Source: Fidelibacterota bacterium
Lineage (GTDB): Bacteria > Fidelibacterota > Marinisomatia > SCGC-AAA003-L08 > D37C17
Reading direction: 5' to 3'
DNA: 5,438 nt
NCBI GenBank assembly: GCA_002707765.1
Contig: PANV01000003.1
Location: 11,181-16,618, forward strand
Made by a program: the position numbers and the translations under genes. Shown in pieces: positions 1 through 5,438 of this stretch; position 1 is the first letter of the stretch, and every line of letters begins with the position of its first letter. Below the pieces are notes generated by a model. The model saw only the letters and a program-made list of their open reading frames with translations, had not been told where the DNA came from and made no database searches.

Positions 1-717
1 AAGGTAAACAACGAGGGATGTAGAGCCTTAGCGGCCTGGACCGGAATCCTCCTCGACCAAATGCATAGCGATGACCCAGAGGAGGCGGAATATGCCTCAT
101 CCTTGGTTGCACTGTTCACCCCTATCGTCAAGGCCCACTTCACAGATGTTGCATGTGAAACTGCTAGTACCTGTATGCAGGTCATGGGAGGGGCAGGATA
201 CTGTACCGAATATGGGGTAGAACAATTTTATCGTGATGTCAGAATATCAAAGATATGGGAGGGTACCAATGGTGTCCAGGCACTGGATCTAGCAGGTAGA
301 AAAATTACACAGAATATGGGCAAAAATCTTCGCCATCTCATGTGGCCACTAACTGAATTTATCGAAGAGAACCGAGATATACCTGAAATGTCAGAATTTA
401 ACAAGCCTCTTCACCAAGGAGCAAGAGGTCTCCAACAGCTGACTCTGCTTTTGATCGCAGAAGGACAAGCCAATCCTCATTTCCTAGCAGCTGGTGCTAC
501 TGATTACTGTAGGTACTTCGGTAATGTACTGTTGGCATACATGTGGGCTAGGATAGCCAAGACAGCCATTAAGAAGAAAGGCGATCCTTTCTATGATGCT
601 AAACTAGGAAGTGCGCGATTCTTCTTCAAGAGAATATTCCCAGAGACGGTAAGCTTGGCAGCAAAGATTCAGTCTGGGCATAAGTCTGTTATGGAATTTC
701 CAACGGAGATGTTTTGA
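1..717 (+). CDS. Acyl-CoA dehydrogenase, C-terminal part (5' end outside window)
   Basis: FAD-dependent enzyme that introduces the alpha,beta double bond into an acyl-CoA, the first step of beta-oxidation; cytosolic, with no membrane segment in the visible part. The frame is open from base 1, and the first in-frame ATG (61) is internal: the codons before it read as a normal dehydrogenase helix. Of 238 visible residues, 1-105 are the end of the catalytic C-terminal helical domain, with the family signature MGGAGYCTEYGVEQFYRDVR (62-81) and IWEGTNGVQ (85-93). The Glu of EGTN (E87) sits where acyl-CoA dehydrogenases of this type have the catalytic base. Residues about 108-235 match the extra C-terminal domain of the long (about 600-residue) acyl-CoA dehydrogenases (PF12806 type), ending with ARFFFKRIFPE and a Met-Glu-Phe-Pro tail. 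About 350 N-terminal residues are missing. Some relatives are named DmdC (3-methylthiopropanoyl-CoA dehydrogenase); substrate cannot be read from this fragment. Its TGA overlaps the ACBP start by one base. Confidence 0.95.
   Translation, partial: KVNNEGCRALAAWTGILLDQMHSDDPEEAEYASSLVALFTPIVKAHFTDVACETASTCMQVMGGAGYCTEYGVEQFYRDVRISKIWEGTNGVQALDLAGRKITQNMGKNLRHLMWPLTEFIEENRDIPEMSEFNKPLHQGARGLQQLTLLLIAEGQANPHFLAAGATDYCRYFGNVLLAYMWARIAKTAIKKKGDPFYDAKLGSARFFFKRIFPETVSLAAKIQSGHKSVMEFPTEMF
705..713 (+). promoter_or_regulatory. Shine-Dalgarno sequence of the ACBP gene
   Basis: GGAGATGTT matches the anti-16S consensus GGAGGTGAT at 7 of 9 positions and lies inside the end of the dehydrogenase gene. Its first G is 12 bases before the ATG at 717, the same register as the two downstream sites. 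This favours ATG 717 over the in-frame TTG at 714. Confidence 0.6.
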
Positions 718-983
718 TGACGGGAAAGGCTAGCCAATCACTGAAAATAAAATTTAAAAGATCATCAAAAAAGGTATGGGATTTATCAGAAAGACCCTCG
801 AACAACCAACTCCTAGAATTGTATGCTCTGTTCAAACAAGCTACAGACGGGGATTGCCAAGGTAGAGCAAGTGGCGGAATGAGAGAAAGGGCAAAATGGA
901 AAGCATGGAACGCTATTTCAGGAATGTCTGAATCTGAAGCCATGGAAAGATATTGTTCCATAGTGGACGATTTGGATGGATGA
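717..983 (+). CDS. Acyl-CoA-binding protein (ACBP)
   Basis: Small soluble protein that binds medium- to long-chain acyl-CoA esters and carries them between enzymes. The 88 residues are close to the 86-92 of the stand-alone family, so it is a complete single-domain protein. The ligand residues known from bovine ACBP (Tyr28, Lys32, Lys54, Tyr73) have counterparts at Tyr36, Lys40 (LYALFKQATDGD), Lys60 (AKWKAWN) and Tyr79 (AMERYCSIVDDL). The spacings agree except that the loop before Lys60 is two residues shorter. The Lys-Trp-x-Ala-Trp-Asn motif and Gly-Met-Ser-x-x-x-Ala-Met helix start are also present. The N-terminus is basic (KIKFKRSSKK). ATG 717 is chosen over TTG 714 because it fits the Shine-Dalgarno register of the cluster; the difference is one residue. 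It overlaps the dehydrogenase stop by one base (TGATG), which suggests coupled translation. ACBP is mainly a eukaryotic family with a patchy prokaryotic distribution, so its place in this operon is notable. Confidence 0.93.
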   Translation: MTGKASQSLKIKFKRSSKKVWDLSERPSNNQLLELYALFKQATDGDCQGRASGGMRERAKWKAWNAISGMSESEAMERYCSIVDDLDG

Positions 984-992
984 TGAGGTGAT
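984..992 (+). promoter_or_regulatory. Shine-Dalgarno sequence of the DUF4442 gene
   Basis: TGAGGTGAT contains an uninterrupted 8-base match (985-992) to the anti-16S consensus GGAGGTGAT, directly after the ACBP stop codon. It decides the GTG start at 996: the other nearby GTG (988) is in a frame that soon stops. Confidence 0.8.
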
Positions 993-995
993 TGG

Positions 996-1496
996 GTGCC
1001 AATTGATGACACCAAGTTAATCTCGGAATACAAATCACTAACAGGCCGGATAAGATTTAGAATTTTCACAGCTCTATCTATGCCCGCCGCTTGGTTTTCT
1101 GGACTGAGAATGGACGTTCTTGACGATAATAGATGCGTTACATCATTACCAGGTGGATGGAGATCTCAGAACCCGTTCAGGACAATGTATTGGGCAGTCC
1201 AGGGGATGGGCGCAGAACTAGCAACTGGAGCAGCCCCCTTTGCCATGTCAAGGTCGATGGATGAGAAGCTAAGGATGTTCGTTATTAGTACAGAGGCAAA
1301 ATTCGTTAAGAGGGCCAAAGGTAGGATTACATTCGTTTGCTCGGATGTGTCCAAAGCTAGGGAGGCTATTGAAGAGAGTTTGGAGAAAGGTGAGGCTGTT
1401 GATGTTGATCTAATTTCAGTGGGAAAAGACTCGTCTGGAGATGTGGTTTCAGAATGGGTCTTCAAGTGGAACCTTCTCGCAATAGAAAGGAAGTGA
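996..1496 (+). CDS. DUF4442 hotdog-fold protein, probable acyl-CoA thioesterase
   Basis: 166-residue soluble protein of the DUF4442 (PF14539-type) branch of the hotdog superfamily, whose relatives include PaaI/YiiD-like thioesterases that hydrolyse acyl-CoA to free acid and CoA. Visible in order: an N-terminal helix (1-28); a first strand region around GLRMDVLDDNRCVTSLPGGW (36-55); Asn59-Pro-Phe-Arg leading into the long central hotdog helix (62-79, MYWAVQGMGAELATGAA); strands at 91-117 with FVKRAKGRITFVCSD; a helix with many Glu (118-131); and a closing strand pair ending VSEWVFKWNLLAIERK. Glu74 in the central helix sits where many hotdog thioesterases have their catalytic acid, which is inference from position only. 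There is no signal peptide or membrane segment. The GTG start follows the best Shine-Dalgarno match in the window. The gene is 12 bases after the ACBP gene and 4 bases before the flavoenzyme gene. The family assignment is firm; thioesterase activity rests on fold and neighbours and is not demonstrated for most DUF4442 members. Confidence 0.85.
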   Translation: MPIDDTKLISEYKSLTGRIRFRIFTALSMPAAWFSGLRMDVLDDNRCVTSLPGGWRSQNPFRTMYWAVQGMGAELATGAAPFAMSRSMDEKLRMFVISTEAKFVKRAKGRITFVCSDVSKAREAIEESLEKGEAVDVDLISVGKDSSGDVVSEWVFKWNLLAIERK

Positions 1497-1497
1497 T
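1489..1497 (+). promoter_or_regulatory. Shine-Dalgarno sequence of the flavoenzyme gene
   Basis: GGAAGTGAT matches GGAGGTGAT at 8 of 9 positions. It contains the TGA stop of the DUF4442 gene (1494-1496), so termination of one gene and initiation of the next use the same bases. It supports the TTG start at 1501, 12 bases from its first G. Confidence 0.7.
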
Positions 1498-1500
1498 TTA

Positions 1501-2496
1501 TTGGCGGTGACACGACTCACACAAGACGCTGAAATCGAGTATCCAATTATCTGTGGAGCAATGTATCCATGCTCTAATCCTGAACTAGTCGCGGCTGCTT
1601 CAGAGGGTGGAGGAATCGCAATAGTACAACCGGTGTCCCTGACTATGGTGCACGGTTATAACAAGCCAGATACTAAAGAGGGCCTGAGGGTAGCTATTCG
1701 CCATATCCGGACCATGACGAATAATCCAATAGGATTCAACGCACTAATAGAAAAGGGTAGTGAGAAGTATCTCCAGAGAATGTCTGAATGGATCGACATA
1801 GCTCTGGAAGAGGGAATAAGATTCTTTGTCACATCACTGGGAAAGCCAGATTGGGTTTGTGAGAGGGTCCATGCAAAGGGAGGCGTTGTTTACCACGATG
1901 TAACTAACAGAACGCACGCAATAAAGGGAATTGATTGTGGTGTGGATGGATTGATTTGTGTTAATAACAGGGCAGGAGGGCATCTAGGTGAACTTTCTAT
2001 GGAGCAGATGTATGAGGATCTATCTGATCTTGATGTCCCACTTATCTGCGCGGGTGGGATTGGTAGTGAAAAGGAGCTCAGCGCTGCTATGGAGATAGGT
2101 TATGATGGAGTACAGATGGGTACGAGGTTCATCGCTACACACGAATGTACAACTCCACAGGATTACAAAGATGCCATAGTCAATGCGAAAGAGGAAGACA
2201 TCACATGGACAACAAAACTTACCGGTGTACCTATCGCAGTCATAGAAACAAAAGGCTCCAAAAAACATAGTAATTGGCTTGTCAGGAGACTTCTAAAGAG
2301 TAGATTCAAGCATCGAGTCAGGGTATTGATAACAGGCATCTCATTCTGGAGAATGAGGTCATTAGCCAGGGGAAAGAAATCTTCAGCAAAAGATCTTTGG
2401 TCTGCTGGAAAAAGCGTTGAGACAGTAGACGAGATAGAATCGGCAACATCAATCATGAGGAGACTGGGGCTTTCTCTAGAATCAAAAGATAATTGA
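1501..2496 (+). CDS. Nitronate monooxygenase / FabK-like FMN flavoenzyme
   Basis: 331-residue cytosolic TIM-barrel FMN enzyme of the nitronate monooxygenase (2-nitropropane dioxygenase) family, which also contains the enoyl-ACP reductase FabK. Visible motifs: YPIICGAMYPCSNPELVAAA at the first barrel strand (14-33); NNRAGGHLGE (155-164), whose His161 matches the catalytic His of the AGGH motif; CAGGIGS (183-189) and YDGVQMGTRFIATHEC (201-216), which bind the FMN phosphate. The tail after about residue 233 (TGVPIAVIETKG, then a basic helical stretch and LWSAGKSVE) is the extension usual in the subfamily beginning YPI-x-x-MYPCSNPELV, which is common in bacteria and normally only labelled nitronate monooxygenase. 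Length is full and no frameshift is seen. TTG start, fixed by the Shine-Dalgarno sequence. Being last in an acyl-CoA cluster, it may act on an enoyl- or acyl-thioester rather than a nitronate; that is inference. Of its 20 Arg codons, 16 are AGA/AGG. Confidence 0.9.
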   Translation: MAVTRLTQDAEIEYPIICGAMYPCSNPELVAAASEGGGIAIVQPVSLTMVHGYNKPDTKEGLRVAIRHIRTMTNNPIGFNALIEKGSEKYLQRMSEWIDIALEEGIRFFVTSLGKPDWVCERVHAKGGVVYHDVTNRTHAIKGIDCGVDGLICVNNRAGGHLGELSMEQMYEDLSDLDVPLICAGGIGSEKELSAAMEIGYDGVQMGTRFIATHECTTPQDYKDAIVNAKEEDITWTTKLTGVPIAVIETKGSKKHSNWLVRRLLKSRFKHRVRVLITGISFWRMRSLARGKKSSAKDLWSAGKSVETVDEIESATSIMRRLGLSLESKDN

Positions 2497-2499
2497 TTA
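2494..2499. other. Tail-to-tail junction with no intergenic base
   Basis: The TGA of the flavoenzyme gene (2494-2496, + strand) is directly followed by TTA, the reverse complement of the TAA stop of the PIN gene (2497-2499, - strand). No hairpin or long T-run is visible within about 60 bases on either side, so transcript ends must lie inside the opposite coding sequences or depend on weak signals. Confidence 0.9.
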
Positions 2500-5438
2500 A
2501 GAGTCCAAGTATGCGAGTTTGTTAAGTTGTTGAAGATCACCAATTACTCCAAACCCAAACTCTTCTTCTAACGCTCTCGAGACTAATTTGAAGTCGGAGT
2601 CTCTGGTTGCAACGGCGACACTTCCTACGCCTGTGGAGAAAGAATCGGCAATAATGGCGGCACTCGTCATTATATCACAATCCCCTTTCTCTGGGTAAAT
2701 TGACTCGCCTCCTATCTCTGTTCTTGCGGGGATGTCTTCCTTATGCTCTCTTTTGTGCTGATCTACTACTCTGAAAATCTCTCTATGATTGGTCAGGAAA
2801 ACTTCTAGATCTATTTCATTGGAGAAATTCTCTAGATCATCTCCATCCCAGTTGTTGAAGATTGAAATGACGGAAGATACTCTCTCTTGTAGAAACTTCT
2901 CAGAGACAATCTCGTCCCACGCTGACCTCTCAATATACACGTTTTCAAACAAGTCCAGGACTATCTCAGGAGATTTGACACGATTCATGAACTCTCCCAT
3001 TGCGGCCCTAGGGATACTCAGTAACACGCGATCTTCCTTGGCAAGGGACCTCAGCTTCCAGTGAAATGCCCTTTGCATCGTCCAATCAAAACTACCAAGG
3101 CTATCTGGAGATAACTCTCTCAGTAAATCATCCTTGAGAGCATCTATCAGGATATTTGTATCCACCAATACCAAGGGTTTCAGGCCCAAGCTACCAAGAG
3201 TCTTTCTTTCTCTAACTGAAATCTTTCCTGACTGTCTCGTAAACAGATTCCTCTGAGTATTCTGTAGAATTTTCTTTTCCCTACCTTCGAATTCTCCAGA
3301 TTTCAAGGCCCTCTCAAACATCCTAAGCGCCCTAATAGGACTCATTTCGGCAACTTGCTCTATAACAGTGACAATTGAAAAAGTATTTTTCTCTTTGGAT
3401 CTCATTTCAGAATCAAATCTTCTCTCAAGATCAGATCTCCTTGATTGCGAGGAATGGCTCATCTTCATTATCGCTGCCATTACCCTGCCCTGGAAAGGAT
3501 CAATTGGAAGTCCGTGCTCCACAGGATACATTTTGATCGATTCGAGAGACTCGACGATAGAGGCACCATCTTCCTCGTCATCCCTGATTCGTTCCTCTTT
3601 ACTTACATGATCTATTACCCTCGATGTAGCCCCCAACTGATTCTTTTCTGTACAATCCTTACAGACATTGAGATACATCTTGAATCTATTTGTTACAGAG
3701 GCTGATAGAGTGGGATATGCATCAATAAGAGAAACTGCCTCCTTCCATCCTCCTGCATGTGCGAACGAAATTAGAGACCATCGTAGGAATATTGCAGATC
3801 TTTCAATATCTATTTCCATCAGCTTAGAAGCCGCATCTTTGTACGCCCATGCCGAACCAATCAAATCACCACTCCTCTCTAGGAGAGCAGCCTTTACAAT
3901 CTGACATTCGGGACTTTTACTATCATTCTCTCTATACCAAGCATTCAATGACTCAATTCCTACAGAGTGTTCGAAAACTAGGTCAGAGGCGAATCTAATT
4001 GTTCTCATAGAAACGCTCTCCGACGAAATCACTGATTCAAGGGATGAGATAGCTTGGTTCCTACCGGAAACCTCCCCATTTTGGAGATTTACAGCCGCCC
4101 TATTGAGAATCAGTGAAGTAATGACAGCCTCGAAAAGCCTCCTCTCCAACAATGTCAAGTCAGCATTGTTAACAGAATTAACCAACTTCTCTATTCTTAC
4201 TTCCTTAACTATTCCATCCCCTTCGGGACCCAAAGCCATCCTAACCTCTTTCAGGGTCTTCAATCCTTCAGAATCCAACTTATCATGAACCGCCTCAAGA
4301 TTGGTGCTTATTCCATCAAGTAGAGAGATTAGTCCCACACATACCTCAGAAAGTACCCCATCTTTCTCCGCCTCTTCTATTGATGCAAGAGCTACTCTTC
4401 TTGCTTCCAACAATTTGGATGAAATCCCTACGGAGTCTTTTGCAGTAATCAAGTGCCAAGACAACATGACACGAAATGGATAAGCTCTCTGTAACGAAAC
4501 CTCCTCGATTAGCATGTCTGTTAGCCCCTTTATTTCTGCTGACATAGTAAACGACGATATGATCTCATCAGTGTACCTTATTTGATCTATTTTGGAGAGA
4601 AAACTAGCCGCCATTGTCCTAACCGGGGACGGAGAATTAGGATGGGTAAGAGCCAATCTTAGGCACTCCTCATCTAGTTCTGGCAGGCCAGAAACTATGG
4701 AATCGAGTGAAATCCCAGTAGAATCACTAGATATCATAGTCAGGCAAGTCCTCAGTCCTCTGAAATCATTTACTGCCTTCCCTTCAATGTAATTCAGGGC
4801 GGTAGAGAAATCTCCAGATTCGACGAGTCCCTCCGATGCTATCCAAGCTAATCTGGTTGGAATGCTTCTACCACTCTCTTCGATAATAGAAACTCCCTCC
4901 ATTGCTAATTCAGGAGTCATTTCGGCTGGATAAAGATCCACTCTTAGCCACCCTTCTATTTTGATTGCGGAAGATAACTTATCTTCCTCCTTCCTTTCGA
5001 CAGTCACGCTCCAATCACAATCTTCCTCCTCTCTTAGAGAAATTAGAACACTAAGGTCTCTAGCCACTTTAGAACAGTCTCCTTCGATACTATCTAGCAC
5101 TACTCTGGCCCTATCAGATTGAGCCGCAGCTAACAATAGCCCCTCAAGTAGCATTGCATCCCCTTTCAAGCCAATCAACGAAGGAGACATCCAATCTTCC
5201 CAAAGTTTACGTCGAGGATTTTTCCTGAGATCCTTCTCAATCTTTTGAATAACTTTCAACTGTGAGGCTGAAAGTTTGAATGGTGCAACCAAATTCAACC
5301 AACTCCTGAGTGATTCGTTATCAGAATAATCTATTCTCGACTCGAATATCCATGGGTCTCTTTCTCCAAAACTAGATTCAGGCTCTACAATCGGGAAAAG
5401 ACCCAGCTCTGCCAGAAGCGGGGATTCTCTTGCAAGCC
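2497..5438 (-). CDS. Very long alpha-helical (TPR-like) protein with C-terminal PIN nuclease domain (5' end probably outside window)
   Basis: Not a named family to me. Residue 1 here is the first whole codon (5434-5436); 979 residues are visible. Residues 1 to about 660 look almost entirely helical, with TPR-like helix pairs at about 193-217 (LAWIASEGLVESGDFSTALN), 514-538 (KAALLERSGDLIGSAWAYKD), 549-573 (WSLISFAHAGGWKEAVSLID) and 687-713. A basic, charged linker (about 662-751) leads to a PIN domain at 754-979 (2500-3177). PIN acidic positions: Asp759 in LVLVDTNILIDAL, Glu815 in PRAAMGEF, Asp919/Asp921 in EKGDCDIMTSAAIIAD, and Asp946/Asp948 in VATRDSDF. Such sites bind Mg/Mn and usually cut RNA. 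About 85 residues (831-916) between the second and third acids enlarge the domain beyond the usual 130. There is no signal peptide or membrane helix in view. The frame stays open to the window edge. TTG 5298 has an AGGAG four bases upstream, so a 933-residue start there cannot be excluded, but the register differs from the other genes. The helical part probably binds RNA or a partner protein (inference). Confidence 0.85.
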   Translation of the reverse strand, partial: LARESPLLAELGLFPIVEPESSFGERDPWIFESRIDYSDNESLRSWLNLVAPFKLSASQLKVIQKIEKDLRKNPRRKLWEDWMSPSLIGLKGDAMLLEGLLLAAAQSDRARVVLDSIEGDCSKVARDLSVLISLREEEDCDWSVTVERKEEDKLSSAIKIEGWLRVDLYPAEMTPELAMEGVSIIEESGRSIPTRLAWIASEGLVESGDFSTALNYIEGKAVNDFRGLRTCLTMISSDSTGISLDSIVSGLPELDEECLRLALTHPNSPSPVRTMAASFLSKIDQIRYTDEIISSFTMSAEIKGLTDMLIEEVSLQRAYPFRVMLSWHLITAKDSVGISSKLLEARRVALASIEEAEKDGVLSEVCVGLISLLDGISTNLEAVHDKLDSEGLKTLKEVRMALGPEGDGIVKEVRIEKLVNSVNNADLTLLERRLFEAVITSLILNRAAVNLQNGEVSGRNQAISSLESVISSESVSMRTIRFASDLVFEHSVGIESLNAWYRENDSKSPECQIVKAALLERSGDLIGSAWAYKDAASKLMEIDIERSAIFLRWSLISFAHAGGWKEAVSLIDAYPTLSASVTNRFKMYLNVCKDCTEKNQLGATSRVIDHVSKEERIRDDEEDGASIVESLESIKMYPVEHGLPIDPFQGRVMAAIMKMSHSSQSRRSDLERRFDSEMRSKEKNTFSIVTVIEQVAEMSPIRALRMFERALKSGEFEGREKKILQNTQRNLFTRQSGKISVRERKTLGSLGLKPLVLVDTNILIDALKDDLLRELSPDSLGSFDWTMQRAFHWKLRSLAKEDRVLLSIPRAAMGEFMNRVKSPEIVLDLFENVYIERSAWDEIVSEKFLQERVSSVISIFNNWDGDDLENFSNEIDLEVFLTNHREIFRVVDQHKREHKEDIPARTEIGGESIYPEKGDCDIMTSAAIIADSFSTGVGSVAVATRDSDFKLVSRALEEEFGFGVIGDLQQLNKLAYLDS

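Noticed and set aside
61..63. ATG 61 as start of the acyl-CoA dehydrogenase gene
   Set aside because: The frame is open from base 1, and the residues before this Met continue the dehydrogenase helical domain. A protein starting here would lack the FAD-binding and most catalytic parts.
714..716. TTG as start of the ACBP gene
   Set aside because: ATG 717 is in frame, one codon later, and fits the 12-base Shine-Dalgarno register shared by the other genes.
2163..2543. Open frames on the strand opposite the real genes, such as this one across the convergent junction and 689-1069 and 1166-1513 on the - strand
   Set aside because: They are shadows of well-supported genes, lack recognisable domains and lie antisense to conserved protein families.
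2497..3177. PIN domain read as a VapC toxin of a toxin-antitoxin pair
   Set aside because: The domain is the end of one long open frame, not a separate small gene, and the visible neighbour is a metabolic flavoenzyme rather than an antitoxin. The upstream side is not visible, so an antitoxin there cannot be fully excluded.
3649..3663. Zinc-binding Cys-x-x-Cys in the long protein (VCKDC)
   Set aside because: No second Cys pair lies nearby. Only scattered His residues follow, so a zinc site cannot be supported from the sequence.
2789..4792. Short + strand open frames opposite the PIN gene (for example 2789-3064, 3368-3610, 4592-4792)
   Set aside because: Their translations are rich in Ser, Ile and Leu, as expected for antisense of the charged helical protein. 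They lack domain signatures and have no consistent ribosome binding sites.
2497..5438. Protein-only RNase P (PRORP or HARP-like)
   Set aside because: The general plan of helical repeats plus a PIN-like nuclease is similar, but the DTNILIDAL and GDCDIMTSAAIIA motifs look like ordinary PIN domains. I see no clear PPR repeats, and the chain is far longer than HARP proteins.

Overview
The window holds five protein genes packed almost without spacers. A co-directional + strand cluster covers 1-2496. One very long - strand gene covers 2497-5438 and runs off the right edge. I see no RNA gene, mobile element, CRISPR array or long non-coding stretch. The longest gap between genes is 12 bases.

The + strand cluster encodes, in order: the C-terminal part of a large acyl-CoA dehydrogenase (its N-terminal half lies left of the window), a complete acyl-CoA-binding protein (ACBP), a DUF4442 hotdog-fold protein likely to act as an acyl-CoA thioesterase, and a nitronate monooxygenase/FabK-like flavoenzyme. 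The genes overlap or lie 12 and 4 bases apart. The three visible internal starts (ATG, GTG, TTG) each have a Shine-Dalgarno sequence in exactly the same register, so the cluster looks like one transcript. The shared theme is acyl-CoA metabolism: oxidise the acyl chain, carry the CoA ester, release or edit it by hydrolysis, and carry out a flavin-dependent reaction on an unknown substrate.

The - strand gene encodes at least 933 and more likely more than 979 residues. About 750 residues of mostly alpha-helical, partly TPR-like sequence are followed by a C-terminal PIN-type nuclease domain with all four acidic positions present and an enlarged middle. It meets the + strand cluster tail to tail with no base between the two stop codons. 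I do not recognise it as a named family, and it is the most interesting item here.

The organism is a prokaryote with a compact genome of moderate to low GC. Arginine is mostly AGA/AGG (16 of 20 in the flavoenzyme gene), ATA isoleucine is common, GTG and TTG starts are used, and the Shine-Dalgarno sequences match GGAGGTGAT. This suggests an archaeon, possibly a marine Thermoplasmatota-type lineage that carries bacterial-like fatty-acid genes. The taxonomic call is inference; no marker gene in the window settles it.
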